Shown piece after piece: positions 11,860-22,130 of a DNA stretch of 64,000 nt. The DNA comes from Trichoplusia ni (taxonomy: Eukaryota > Arthropoda > Insecta > Lepidoptera > Noctuidae): NCBI RefSeq assembly GCF_003590095.1, contig NC_039478.1:21142001-21206000 (forward strand). Reading direction: 5' to 3'. The notes below the pieces were generated by a model that worked only from the letters and a program-made list of their open reading frames with translations, searched no databases and was not told where the DNA came from. Position 1 is the first letter of the stretch. Each line of letters starts with the position of its first letter. The position numbers were made by a program, and so were the translations under genes.

Positions 11860-13069
11860 AGAAAACGATAATTTAATTAGGTCTATGTGAATGCTACCCT
11901 AAATAAACAGCAAATGCTGGTTTGTACTGTATCAGTAACTACTGTTCCATCTCACAATGGTACAAGAAAATACTGAACAACGAATGTAAAATGAGCGAAT
12001 CATTGACAGGTATCATTTCTCGTCCCCCGGCCTAAACAAATCGTGCGTAGTAGCACATCATCATTCATTGTCCCGCTTTGCTTGGTCAAGCGGGCCACTG
12101 ATATAACCTTTATTTTAAGAGTGTGGGTTTTGTTTGGTTAGTCGCAAATGGTTTTTGGATTTAGATCTTTATTCTATTTAGTTTTAGGGGTCATATAGGT
12201 GTGAGCGTTATAAATATTTTGCTTTCGAAAAACGGCGAAAATAGGATAGAAAAACATGTGTTGTAAGTTCGACGTGTCCGTCTGTCTGTTTGTTTGTGGC
12301 AACATAACTCCTAACCGGATTGACCGATTGGAATTTGATTTGTTTTTTATTAAAGGTGAATCTCAAAATAACAAGCCAAACTTATAACATATTATTTTGC
12401 GTCGGGTGTTAAAATAATATATAATAATAATAGCCTTCTCCTCAATTTAGTTTAAGTTAGCATTGGCTGGTAATTTTATGGATTTTTCTGTTACAAATTT
12501 CTCTTTATATAATCTTCTGTTCCTTATTTCTCTAGCATATATACCAACAAATATTTTTTGCATTGCGTCCTACGGACAGTTTTCAGATACATAGAAACTT
12601 TTTGGTCCTCTCCCCTATTGTCAAATGGGAAGGCAAGCCGACATGACGTGTAAGAGATTAGGCTCTGGCGTTCCTGGCAATGGCTTTACTATTCTCTGAC
12701 GGGATAGAACACCGGGACACGGGATTTTTACTGAGAATTACTTGACATTTTGTTATATGTGTAATTCGTTGGACCCGAATTGATTTGCTCAAAGATAAGG
12801 TCGCGTGCAAGTCCCAAAGGTATTTTGTTTTTGGGCCTGTAATTGTAAAGGCATGTAATGAATGTTACCGAAAAAGCTCGATACTGGTAGTGGTAAGCCT
12901 GAGGATTTAAGAGTAAATTTTAGGGTTTACCTAAATAGTTGGTTTTAAAGTTCTCCAAAACCTGGATTCCAAATATTGGAACCGCTTGTGTTTAAAGCTC
13001 AATCCTTCTCAAAATTGAAAACGGCCTTTGCTCTTCAGTTCATCCTATATTTTCAGAGTTCTCTACCCA
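11860..13069. other. Gene-free stretch with one dispersed repeat
   Basis: Apart from repeat E copy 2, nothing is recognised. The part at 12590-12730 (CCTCTCCCCTATTGTCAAAT through CACCGGGACACGGG) is less AT-rich than its flanks and may be a diverged transposon fragment, but I cannot place it. Confidence 0.4.
12254..12380 (+). repeat. Dispersed repeat E, copy 2
   Basis: It shares GACGTGT, CTGTCTGT, GTGGCA, the AACCGGATTGACCGATT motif and TATTAAAGGTGAATC with the copy at 4517. It is non-coding, its boundaries are approximate and its class is unknown. Confidence 0.45.
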
Positions 13070-13157
13070 TAGGGCAAATACAGAACCCCACTGACGCTCC
13101 GCTGTCTAGCCCTCTGTCCTTCTGTCACCAAGCTGTACCTCAACGAACATGAACCGA
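13070..13157 (+). repeat. Dispersed repeat G, copy 1 (AGAACCCCACTGACGCTCCG)
   Basis: One of several diverged copies of a repeat with the core 'GGAACCCTATTACTGAGG..GCTGTCTGTC..TGTCACCAnGCTGTA'. Others are at 15366 (-), 21940 (+), 22829 (-), 25599 (+) and 26817 (+). It is non-coding. Confidence 0.5.
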
Positions 13158-13259
13158 AGTTTTCGCAGATTAATTTCTGTACCAGCGACATCACCAATAA
13201 TAAAAATAAATTTTACGCAACAAATTGATACAGTCATTAATGGGATTTATATCTATCCA

Positions 13260-13559
13260 CTAGCTGTTGCCCGCGACTTCGTCCCCGTGGGTAGAAAATA
13301 TAAGTTATGATTTATACCCGCAATGCATTTTTTCACATTTTCCATTGTATCTTCGCTCCTATTAGTCGCAGCGTGATGGTTTATAGCCTAAAGCCTTCCT
13401 CGATGAATGGTCTATTCAACACAAAAATATTTTTTCAATTTGGACCAATTTGTTTGTTTGTTCGAACGCGCTAATCTCAGGAACAGTAGTTCCTGAGATT
13501 AGCGCGTTCAAATAAACAAACAAACAAACAAACTCTTCAGCTTTATATATTAGTATAGA
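13260..13559 (-). mobile_element. Lep1-type mini-Helitron, copy 2, with internal fold-back
   Basis: Read on the minus strand it starts A|TCTATACTAATATATAAAGC and ends GACGAAGTCGCGGGCAACAG then CTAG|T, so both Helitron termini and the A/T insertion context are intact. Inside, 13449-13524 is a large palindrome made of the (TTTG)n-AACGCGCTAATCTCAGGAAC segment and its inverted copy around a 4-bp centre (AGTA). This accounts for the extra length compared with the 248-bp copy at 23571. Confidence 0.88.
13449..13524. repeat. 76-bp near-perfect palindrome inside Helitron copy 2
   Basis: GAACGCGCTAATCTCAGGAA is followed by the centre C-AGTA-G and TTCCTGAGATTAGCGCGTTC, with TTTG and CAAA tetranucleotide tracts continuing the pairing outward. 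The segment normally occurs once per element. Confidence 0.9.
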
Positions 13560-15365
13560 TATATATATTTTTTTAAAGTCAACTTCGATTTATAAATACT
13601 CCTCTGTCTTACTTAAACGGTAAAGCAAATAAAACAGTGGACTTAATTGAGAGCACTATCGATCTCTCGTCCAGCTATTCGTCTGGCTTCGTTCTGAATT
13701 CAAAAAACGTTCTTACAAAAGTATGGCCGCTTGATCGAGGTAAAGCCACATTCAGCCGAAGCTTTAATGAGGTTCATATTCGTAATTAGGTTGGGTATAA
13801 TGTGATTTATGTTGAGGAAATTGTGGCTTTTGAATATTAAAAAAATATAGGGAAAAAATATATATATAAAAGTTTTTAATGACCAATATGGAGAAAACTG
13901 TCGATATGCGAGAGTAGGATGCTGCCTCACTTTTTCACTATAGCGTCGGATTTTGAGGATTTTTTACGTTGAGGAAAAAAAGGTTTTAAAAACTTTCGCA
14001 TGTTTTCCACCTTCAATACCTATTTTAAAGTTTTTTTTTACTTTTTCAGTATATTCGTGTGCAAGGATATTCTTGCACGCTTGTAGGTTCGATAGCATAG
14101 CTTACAAAGTACCTACCTACCATTGCGACTCTTTAAAAGTGATATGTAATATCTTAATTATTTTAAGGTTACACCGACAGAACTTTAGTATCTGAAAGTG
14201 CCAACTATTGTGGTTTATGAATATTCAATAATAATAACATACAATACATAGATACAGAATGAGGACAAACATTGCGTTCTTGTACCTTAAAACAATCTCA
14301 AAAACAAATTGTAATAAGAAATGACTTCGCTCCCTACCTTTACCTTCTTAAATTGAGTCTATTACAGAAAACTCTAAATAACATAAAAAGTCGCTTCGAA
14401 AATACTTTTACGAAACCTTTTGCGTTAATAGCGTTTCACGTGAATAAATAATGATTCAAACGTTCCAATGATCAAAGCACTCCGAGTTTTATTTTCTTCT
14501 TAAAACAATTGAAAAGCTAATACAACATTTCAACGCTGACATACGCATTATTTATTTATTGAAATGACGTTCGGTTCATGTATTTTTAAGTCTGTAAAAG
14601 CGCCTGAAATTTTACATTACGCAAATAGCGTTGCAACACATTTGCTATTTTTTATTAACAGGCGCGTTTTTTAAGTTATTTTTGTTCGAAACGTACCCAG
14701 TTTCTGTCTAGTGCTGCAATTTAACATTAAAAAAATTACTTTGGACATTCCAAGTAACATTTTAATCCCGTTATGTAAATAGCCTTGCTCTGAGCACAAA
14801 TCAAACACTACAAAATAAAGAGCACTTCTTCACAAAGTGCAACATCTCAAGTCACTAAGCTCATTTAGCATCCGCGAAGGTACAATCGACTTTTACGTCA
14901 ATACAAAAACATAAGTTACAAAGGGTACTCCAACAAAGTAACTCGGAACTCGACAGGGCACCGGATGTCTTTGCGGTGTATTGTCCGTGTGTACAAAGGC
15001 ACTCATTAAAACTACTTACAATGCAGCACTCGTTACTGTTTTGCACTTGTTTTTTATTAGTTCTATGAGTTTGTAGACGATAGTAGATTGTTTGTAGAGC
15101 TTTTGTTTTGATTGATATTTGGAATTGGTACTTTAAAAATATAAAGAAAGGTAATTAGTACGAGTTATGTATAGATCGATAAGTATTTTGTGATATGAAT
15201 AGAATTAATAACTGTGATAGATTGGTTACTGAAAATGATTTTACAGTCTGCAGTTTTTATCCAGAAATATTTGACTGTATTTAAATACAAATCATGATAA
15301 ATTTATCAGTGAAATAATTTTCGTTATTTGTTAATAATGTATTATAAAAATAATCTGTTACTCTG
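13560..15365. other. AT-rich sequence without a gene
   Basis: No supported coding sequence or recognised repeat was seen. Frames at 13953-14195 (+) and 14861-15046 (-) lack motifs. Confidence 0.5.
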
Positions 15366-15468
15366 AAAACTTCAACTGTTTAACTATCACGGTTCCTGAG
15401 ATACTGATAGGGTGACAGATAGATGAGCAGACAGTAAAACCTTATTAATATAGTTCCATTATTTCATC
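15366..15468 (-). repeat. Dispersed repeat G, copy 2
   Basis: The reverse complement contains AAGGTTTTACTGTCTGC, TCTGTCACCCTATCAG and CGTGATAGTTAAACAGTTGA, in the same order as the family core. It is strongly diverged. Confidence 0.4.
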
Positions 15469-15469
15469 T

Positions 15470-16512
15470 TCAAGACCGAATTCTAAAAAGATCTTGAACA
15501 TTGAACCCTACACATATACCTCTAAAACGTAATATTTTACTTCAAAGACATTATTTCAGCGAACCATCTGCGACGGGATGGGTTTAGCCCCAGGGAACCA
15601 AGTGAAGATGGCGACTAAGATTTAAGGCTCTATGTACCATTATATACGTACATACGGGTGAAATACGAACGAATAAATGTATAGTTTTATAGTAACGATA
15701 CGTGAAGCATATGTTTATATCGAGATATTATTTTAAAAGACATAGATTTTTTAAGTCCACTCCCTAATTAATTAATTTTACTTTCGCGCATGATGAAATA
15801 GGTTTTTTTCAAGTCGACTCACGCACTAAATAATTAAATTCTAGTAGCGCGAGGGGTTCAAGTCATATGCACAAAGACACCAGGACTCAGAACGAGGATT
15901 CGTTGATCACACAAATTCTTGTCCTATGTGGGGATTAAAACTGCGATATATCGCAAACTGCGGGTTTGAATTTAACGGCCTATGTCACTCGACTATCCGT
16001 GCTTGCCAGTGCCTTTTTATTGTATTCACTTGAAAAAATAAGTTAATCAAGTCAAAAGATTCATTCAAAAGTACAAGTAGGTACAGAACCCAGTTATGGA
16101 CAAAGATTTCATTCAATGAAAGACTTAAAGACACTCATTTACAGTCTAAAATCAATACAGCGGAACTTTACTTGATAATCGCAACTTACAAACAACTCTG
16201 CCAAAAAAAATGCAACTAACAACATTTACTAGTAACCACGATATGCAAAACTACCTGAAATCAAACAAGAGGCTTTACGCGTGACAACAACAGATTAACT
16301 TCAAACGTAACGTCCTTTCAATACAAACAAGTGCCATAAAGATTCTTCATTTAAAAAAGGACAATAAACAATGGAGCTACTCAATTCAAGTGTCAAGTCC
16401 CATTCAGACGGAACCCGGTGCTGAGATCGTAATTTATGACTCTCCTTTATTTACCTAGTTTGTGATAGTACGACAACCACGGCGGCCAACTTCTGCCTCT
16501 TAAAGTAAGATG
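15470..16512. other. Gene-free sequence
   Basis: Apart from SINE copy c nothing is recognised. The segment is AT-rich and no open frame has recognisable content. Confidence 0.5.
15855..16010 (-). mobile_element. tRNA-derived SINE, family 2, copy c
   Basis: On the minus strand the order is a box A-like GGATAGTCGAGTGACAT, box B GGTTTGAATTTA (reading into CGCAGTTTGCG-like head sequence), GGACAAGAATTTGTGTGATC and GTCCTGGTGTCTTTGTGC. The head is degenerate and the element is non-coding. Confidence 0.55.
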
Positions 16513-16565
16513 GGTGCGAGAATGAGACACAGCTATGTGCTGTGAAGTGCACTGTCTCACTTCCA
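16513..16565. repeat. ~50-bp palindromic repeat, copy 2
   Basis: Left arm GTGCGAGAATGAGACACAGC and right arm GCACTGTCTCACTTCCA are inverted relatives. See copies at 1179, 20031 and 23027. Confidence 0.5.
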
Positions 16566-16656
16566 AAATTGGGATTTCGAAAAAGTCAATGGCAAGCCTG
16601 TTACTGAGAGTGATGTAGCGAGTAGCCTTTTTGGTTGCAATGATTGAGGTTTTGAC

Positions 16657-16889
16657 GACCTCCGTGGTCGAGTGGTGTACGCACCGGTTTCAAGGTGTCG
16701 CTATCTCTGAGGTCCCGGGTTCGATCCCCGGTCGGGTCAATGTAAAAACTCTTATTTCTACATTGTCTCGGGTCTGGGTGTTTGTGGTACCTTCGTTGTA
16801 TCTGAATTCCATAGCACAAGTGCTCTAGCAACTTACTTTGGGTTCAGAACAATGTATGTGATGTTGTCCGCATTTATTATTATTATTTA
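16657..16889 (+). mobile_element. tRNA-derived SINE, family 1, full length
   Basis: The head CCTCCGTGGTCGAGTGG (box A) and GGTTCGATCCCCGGTCGGG (box B) resemble a tRNA. The body is CATTGTCTCGGGTCTGGGTG, TTGTATCTGAATTCCATAGC and GGTTCAGAACAATGTATGTG, and the 3' end is an ATT-rich repeat after TTGTCCGCATT. This is the best-preserved copy in the window. A target-site duplication was not identified with confidence. Confidence 0.85.
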
Positions 16890-17174
16890 ATGATGCAAAT
16901 ACTCGATAGTTTGCCATTTTGCCTAAAAGTAGGAGAGATAAGGAGTAGCTTTAATTTGGAGTCCTGTTCGTGCTAGTTTATTAAATATTTTTTAACGTGT
17001 GTTTCGGTGCAGTTGGTATACTTGGGGGAAGGGGGGATCCGTGCAGTATATTGCTTTATCACGTTTTCACCACTACAATTATTTCTTTAAAGCGTGGTGA
17101 TAGACTGTCTAAAGTATACCAAGATAATGAAATAAATGTTTCACATTGATAAGAATATTTTGCCTAGCATTTAG

Positions 17175-17429
17175 TCAAATGCAAATACAACCTCCCTTTA
17201 CTCGAACCACTTTCGCCTTACCAGTTTCGTCTATTCTTCTATAATCTTCAAATGTAGCAGATATAGCTATGTACTCATTAAACAATCTTAAGTTACCAAT
17301 AAGTAATTTACGAACAGCTTCAACAAGAACCTTTGTGTCCCAATTACGAATTTCGTGAAACGATGAAACACATTCATTAGCGCTTCCTCGTAAAATATGT
17401 AAACAAATACTGCCGTTATTATTTAACAA
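17175..17429 (-). pseudogene. Unrecognised protein-like reading frame, possible exon or gene remnant
   Basis: An 84-codon frame reads like real protein: HEIRNWDTKVLVEAVRKLL, NLRLFNEYIAISATFEDYRR and a C-terminus KVVRVKGGCICI. The composition is balanced rather than low-complexity. There is no internal methionine and the upstream frame closes at a TGA, so it is not a complete gene as it stands. It could be a last exon, a retrocopy fragment or chance. The C-terminal CICI resembles a CaaX prenylation box, though isoleucine is not a usual last residue. I do not recognise the family. An RFX X-box-like site lies 35 bp upstream on this strand. Confidence 0.3.
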
Positions 17430-17463
17430 ACGAGGTTCAATTCACACCGTCTCCTTGGTGATG

Positions 17464-17477
17464 GTTGCCATAGTAAC
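17464..17477. promoter_or_regulatory. RFX X-box-like palindrome
   Basis: GTTGCCATAGTAAC closely fits the X-box bound by RFX factors (GTNRCC, spacer, RGYAAC), known in animals upstream of ciliary genes. A weaker second half-match, GTCTCCTTGGTGAT, lies directly beside it at 17449-17462. Function is inferred only from the motif. Confidence 0.35.
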
Positions 17478-17837
17478 GGAGGTAGGTAGATTTTTGGTCC
17501 TAAACAAGACGGGAGACCTTTTGTCCTCAGAACACTTTCAATCAAAGCAGTAAGAATAATACCTTAAAGAACTAAAGACTCTGAATGTGGTTGACCTTTA
17601 TTTAAAATTGTTTAAAGGATTATTTTATAACAAGCGATTAATATTTCTATGGATATAAATGAAAAATGGTCAGCAAAAACATCTCAAGGAAACCTAGAAT
17701 TCCAAATTTGGATTCTTGGAATAATTTATATTTCTTTTCTACGCTCAAACTGAACGCTCACACTCAAACAAATCATCAAGTCATCTCCATACATTTTAGC
17801 GTTTTCCAATGACGCAAACGATAGAAGAAAAAGTGTC

Positions 17838-18410
17838 TATAGTCCGATTTTTAATTCGAGGCATTAAAATGACAATTGCTACTGTCATTTATACAAAAAA
17901 GGGTGACCCGCTACAATAGTGATGTTTGGAAATCTTACTACGACGATGACATTTAGTCATGCTTTATTTTATTATGTATCAAAAATTTACTATTTCTATT
18001 AATTGAGCTTTTATAATTGTAAGTTGATATTAAATTTGTTTTTCATCCAACCACTGCATAATGTCAGAATTCATCCAGTTTGGAGTTGGATGCGCTCGAC
18101 TTTTCTTGCATGCTCCTCATCTCATACCAGCACCGCATTTGGCTTTAATTTTATAAATTTAAATTAATATTATTATTTTTTTACATTTAAAAACAGTCAC
18201 CATATAAACAGTCGCCATCATACATGTATTTTGATTAATTGTCGTAAATATCTTTTTTTTTACAGAGCTAATTTGATATCTGAATGAAAAAAATGTAAGC
18301 TCGACTAACTTTTGATAAGTCGATTCTAACACATCACTATTTATTTGGAATTAAAAACCTGCTACACTGGAAATGTCATTTTACTGCCTCGAATTAAAAA
18401 TCGGACTATA
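17838..18410. mobile_element. 573-bp element with ~37-bp terminal inverted repeats
   Basis: The left end TATAGTCCGATTTTTAATTC, then GAGGCATTAAAATGACA, matches the inverted right end TGTCATTTTACTGCCTC, then GAATTAAAAATCGGACTATA, with one mismatch. Homology continues weakly inward (TAGTGATG and its complement). Both ends carry TA, so a TA target duplication as in Tc1/mariner elements is possible; it cannot be separated from the TIR. There is no transposase frame inside, so this is a MITE-like non-autonomous copy. Confidence 0.8.
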
Positions 18411-18508
18411 GAGGGACTGTTAATTATCAAGTCTACTTTGTCTGTTACATAATAATACACACGGATGGCTGATAAGATCGACCCAAAGGCAAAGTTTAGT
18501 ATTTGTGT

Positions 18509-18595
18509 GGAGCACAAATTATAATTGTTCTAAATCTGGGTGTCTTGTGTAACACTTGAGTCTTTGTGAACCCCCCGCGTCACTAGGATTAATTT
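18509..18595 (+). mobile_element. tRNA-derived SINE, family 2, body fragment
   Basis: TGTGGAGCACAAATTATAAT, CTAAATCTGGGTGTCTTGTG and TGTGAACCCCCCGCGTCACT match the family body in order. The tRNA-like head is absent. Confidence 0.5.
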
Positions 18596-18599
18596 ACTT

Positions 18600-19471
18600 A
18601 GTGATTTGTTGAATAATTGAATTTTAAAAAAAAACCTCGTGTACCGCTGTTAAAAATTAGATAGTTTTATTTAATGGATTTCTGTTGCCAACAGTACTCA
18701 CACGGATCTAAACTATTCCAAAACCTGTATTTATTCTTACAATACCGTTTACGCTGCGTCATAAGTGTTTATGTCAACATATTTATCTTTAAGTAAATAT
18801 ACAAATATGAAGTGTAAATTGATGGTCACTAAACAATTAGCACTTGTAGTTATTTTGCTTGAGATAAGCCTTTTAAAGCCAATTTACACGTTATTGTAGA
18901 GATTAAGACTTATCTATTGGGATTGTTTATTAAAAGAACGGTAGTATGACGAATACTAAAAAATTATCTATAGACGTCATTATTTTGTTCAGTTGTAATA
19001 AACTAAGCACGACAGTTTTATTTATTTGCATAGAACATCATAATCGAATTCCTGAGGAATCCTGAGTTATTCCATACGCAAAAAAAGAAACTCATAATAA
19101 ATTATGTTTGTTAAGTTAATATGTTGTCAATAACTTTAAATTATCGTAGCTCCATAATTTCAGCCACCTATTTTTCAATGGCTGTAAATTAATATCGTAA
19201 TACTTGTAAAAAATAATACAACAACCGTATTTCCATATTCCATGACCGAAGTAAATAGTATAAGGGACCTAACGTATCGCCTTGGAAAACCCTTCACATG
19301 GGTGGACATATTCAAAATTTGTGACCCCTGTTGATTAATGGGTTAATCCGAATGTCTTAACATGGATATAAGCCGTTGAAATAACAGTAGTATTAACATT
19401 TATGAAGTAGATTATGTTAGTAGTAATAATGTTGAAGAGGGACAGTGTGATCGTATGCGACTGTCGAAGTT
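18600..19471. other. AT-rich sequence without a gene
   Basis: Nothing recognised on either strand. Confidence 0.5.
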
Positions 19472-19502
19472 ATATTATTACGCTTTAATTGATATAAATG
19501 TT
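19472..19502. repeat. 31-bp target-site duplication, left copy
   Basis: ATATTATTACGCTTTAATTG and the following GATATAAATGTT region are identical to 19882-19912. The two copies flank the retroposon at 19503. Confidence 0.92.
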
Positions 19503-19881
19503 CATCATCTGCCTAGCCTTTTCCAAACTATGTTGGGGTCGGCTACCAGTCCAACCGGTTTCAGCTAAGTACCAGTGTTTTACAAGGAGCGACTGTCTAT
19601 CTGACCTCCTCAACCCAGTTACCTGGGCAACACGATACCCCTTGGATAGACTGGCTGTCAGACTTTTTCAGCTTCTGACTATCTGTAACGACTGTCAAAG
19701 ATGTAGGAATAACAGCCGGGACCCACAATTTAACGTGCCTTTCGAAACACGGAGGAACTCGTTATGACAAAGACGGTCACCCATCCACGGACCAACCGCG
19801 TCAAGCATAGCTTAACCTGTGATAAAATCACTTATGCGGTTATAGCACAGCTCGAAGATTTGTTATATTACTAGAGAAAAA
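19503..19881 (+). mobile_element. TAGCC/GTTGGG retroposon, complete insertion
   Basis: This 379-bp element begins CATCATCTGCCTAGCCTTTT, contains ACTATGTTGGGGTCGGC, TGTTTTACAAGGAGCGACTG, CAACCCAGTTACCTGGGCAA and AACAGCCGGGACCCACAATT, and ends in an A-rich tract (CTAGAGAAAA). A perfect 31-bp direct repeat flanks it, so the boundaries are firm and insertion by a LINE-type mechanism is likely. No protein is encoded: the 89-aa frame inside is not conserved protein. The repeat type is widespread in Lepidoptera; the source LINE is not known to me. Confidence 0.88.
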
Positions 19882-19912
19882 ATATTATTACGCTTTAATT
19901 GATATAAATGTT
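19882..19912. repeat. 31-bp target-site duplication, right copy
   Basis: Identical to 19472-19502. Confidence 0.92.
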
Positions 19913-20030
19913 AAGATAGAAATTTTAATCCAGTCAGTGTTACTAATGATATCGAAAACTAGACCTTATGCTGAAGTTGTAAATTCATTTGCAAAGTGTT
20001 ATTTAACGATAATGACATCTATAAAAACGT

Positions 20031-20082
20031 AGAGAAAGCAAGATGGCACTATGCGCAGTGTATTGCCCCGTCTCGCTTCCAC
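20031..20082. repeat. ~50-bp palindromic repeat, copy 3
   Basis: GAGAAAGCAAGATGGCACTA pairs with TTGCCCCGTCTCGCTTCCAC as an imperfect inverted repeat. Same family as 1179, 16513 and 23027. Confidence 0.55.
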
Positions 20083-21601
20083 ATGACAGCACTACTAATA
20101 CAGCACAGTATATGACTTTCTGATTATATGACTATATGATTTTCTGGTGTACCTAGGCTTTCATGTAGGTACTTACGGTTATTCACGACTTAGCGACTAT
20201 AAAATACATTAGGCGATAAGTATATTCTTGAGCAACAAAATAATTATCATCAGAAATTTCTACAAACATTGAATTATCCATTGAATACTCTAGGTCTAGA
20301 CCTAATATAAACCTAAGGCTTTTGTATCGTGTACATAAAACTTGGGGAAATTGGTTGGTTCTAAATTGGAAAATTCTTCGATACCGTGTGACATTTTTAC
20401 TGAAACTAACCAAAATTTTAGACACTTTTCGACGTCGAGTCACGTACCGAAGATTTTTCGTGTAAGATATAATAAGACTGTTCTCGCCTGGAGGTGTTTT
20501 GGTATTTCACCAACGTCGATGAATGTTTAGATTATATTCAACCGAATTCTAATTGACTGCTCACATTAAGGAATAACCGATAACGAAATGTCTTAGATAC
20601 ACACTATAATCAAATTGGCAAAATATGGTGCTAAACAAAATAAAAGATCACTATTAACAGTCGACGGCTAGTCGATTGCCATAAAGGCATACTTTATACT
20701 GCCATATTCATATAGATAGAACTAATGTTATATGTGCACAATGAGTAGTACTTCTTTCATATAATAATTTTAAAAAATAAACAGCGTACACTGAAGAATA
20801 TTAAAGTATTTTTCAAGAGAGAGTACTCATGCAAGATAAGCACCATAAGTCTTTGTTACAAACAAAGCAATTTTTCTCGTATGAAACGTCAACAACTATT
20901 TGTTTCGTTAGAATTTTTGTTATTATGACAGTTATCCATAATCCTTGACACCTTTATTTACAGCAATCTGCTTCGTAGCAGTCTTTCTTTAAGGTCAGCT
21001 TCAGTCTCATCGAAAGCCACTGAAAACTCTCTTTTTTGCGGTGCTATTGATCACTATTTTCATTACCTTACTACATTTTATCTAGCTAAGTGACCCGGCT
21101 ATCCCGAGACTTCAGTAGACAGAACAAAAAAAGACTTGATGTTATTTGGTACGAATTCAGCATATCCTTATTTTAGCAAAATTGGCAATAACCTTTTGCT
21201 ATTCAAGATGAAGCTAGGTCCTTCCAAAAACAGCTAAATCTATATCATCATATTCGACATCAAACTCACATTTACTGTTTATCAAATAGGGATACACTAC
21301 ATAACAAAGCCATTCCCATTTAGAGGTTTAATTACATGTAGATCCAACTTTATCTACGGCTGTCACAAAACATCCTTATACAAATAAATTTCCAGTCAGT
21401 GAATAGTTTACGCGGAGCTCAAAGTACTTTATGTTAGTAATGGTTACTATGTATTTGGTCCATAATCCTGACACGAGGGCTCTAAAACAAGCGAATGCGA
21501 TTGTCCCGTATAAGCATGGCGACTTGGTCCTCTGTACTATGGGCTCTTGCTGATATGGAAGTAAGACGATATTCCACGTATCACTTATCTTGCTTCCACA
21601 A
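20083..21601. other. AT-rich sequence without a firm gene
   Basis: The 86-aa minus-strand frame at 20183-20443 has a protein-like look but no recognisable domain or supporting signal, so no gene is called. No repeat was recognised. Confidence 0.45.
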
Positions 21602-21639
21602 TCCCTATTAATATTATACATTTATAATATTAGTAGGGA
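21602..21639. repeat. Fold-back at the 5' end of Helitron B copy 1
   Basis: TCCCTATTAATATTATA pairs with TATAATATTAGTAGGGA with one mismatch, around a centre of about 4 bp. The copy at 46433 lacks this duplication. Confidence 0.85.
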
Positions 21640-21844
21640 TTGCGAAAGTAACTCTGTCTGTCTGTCTGTCTGTTACGCTTTCACGTCTAAACCACTGAAC
21701 AGATTTTTATGAAATTTGATACAGATATAGAGTTGACCTTGAAAAAGAACATAGCATAGTTTTTAACCCGAACTTTTGAAGAGTTCTTTTGGAAACGCGA
21801 TCGAACCGACCTCGAGGTGGGCGAAGCCGCGGGCGAAAAGCTAG
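21602..21844 (+). mobile_element. Helitron family B, copy 1
   Basis: It starts A|TCCCTATTAATATTATAC and carries AACTCTGTCTGTCTGTCTG, TAAACCACTGAACAGATTTT, ATATAGAGTTGACCTTG and TTTTGAAGAGTTCTTTTGG. It ends in the GC hairpin region GGGCGAAGCCGCGGGCGAAA and then AGCTAG|T. Both TC and CTAG termini and the A/T flanks are present. It is collinear with the minus-strand copy at 46433. The first 38 bp are a fold-back. It is non-coding. Confidence 0.85.
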
Positions 21845-21939
21845 TGGTAAATATTGCTTTGGAAGCTAATGCTGCTTTTTTGGTATTTATTTTTGCTTCA
21901 ACGTCGGCTTCTACTAGATTTCAGAATAACATTTTTGGC

Positions 21940-22130
21940 TACCCAAAGGGTTAAAACAGAAACCTATTACCGAGGTTTTGCTGTCTGTCCCGGTCCGTCT
22001 CTCACCAGGGTGTATCTATAACAAATATTTATTAAAATTACAGGTGGTAACAACTCAAATTAAACCCACATTATTATTTTTATACGAAACCCTCAGTGTC
22101 GCGAGTTCGACTCATACTTGACCGGTTTTT
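21940..22130 (+). repeat. Dispersed repeat G, copy 3 (longest)
   Basis: It holds GAAACCTATTACCGAGGTTT, GCTGTCTGTCCCGGTCCGTC, TCACCAGGGTGTATCT and the 3' part GCGAGTTCGACTCATACTTG, then ACCGGTTTTT. The last block recurs inverted at 28449. Confidence 0.5.

Noticed and set aside
16657..16735. tRNA gene-like sequence with clear A and B boxes
   Set aside because: The body downstream is shared with two other copies, so it is the head of a SINE rather than a functional tRNA gene.
20183..20443. 86-aa minus-strand frame with protein-like text
   Set aside because: No domain, no promoter or splice support; kept only as a remark.
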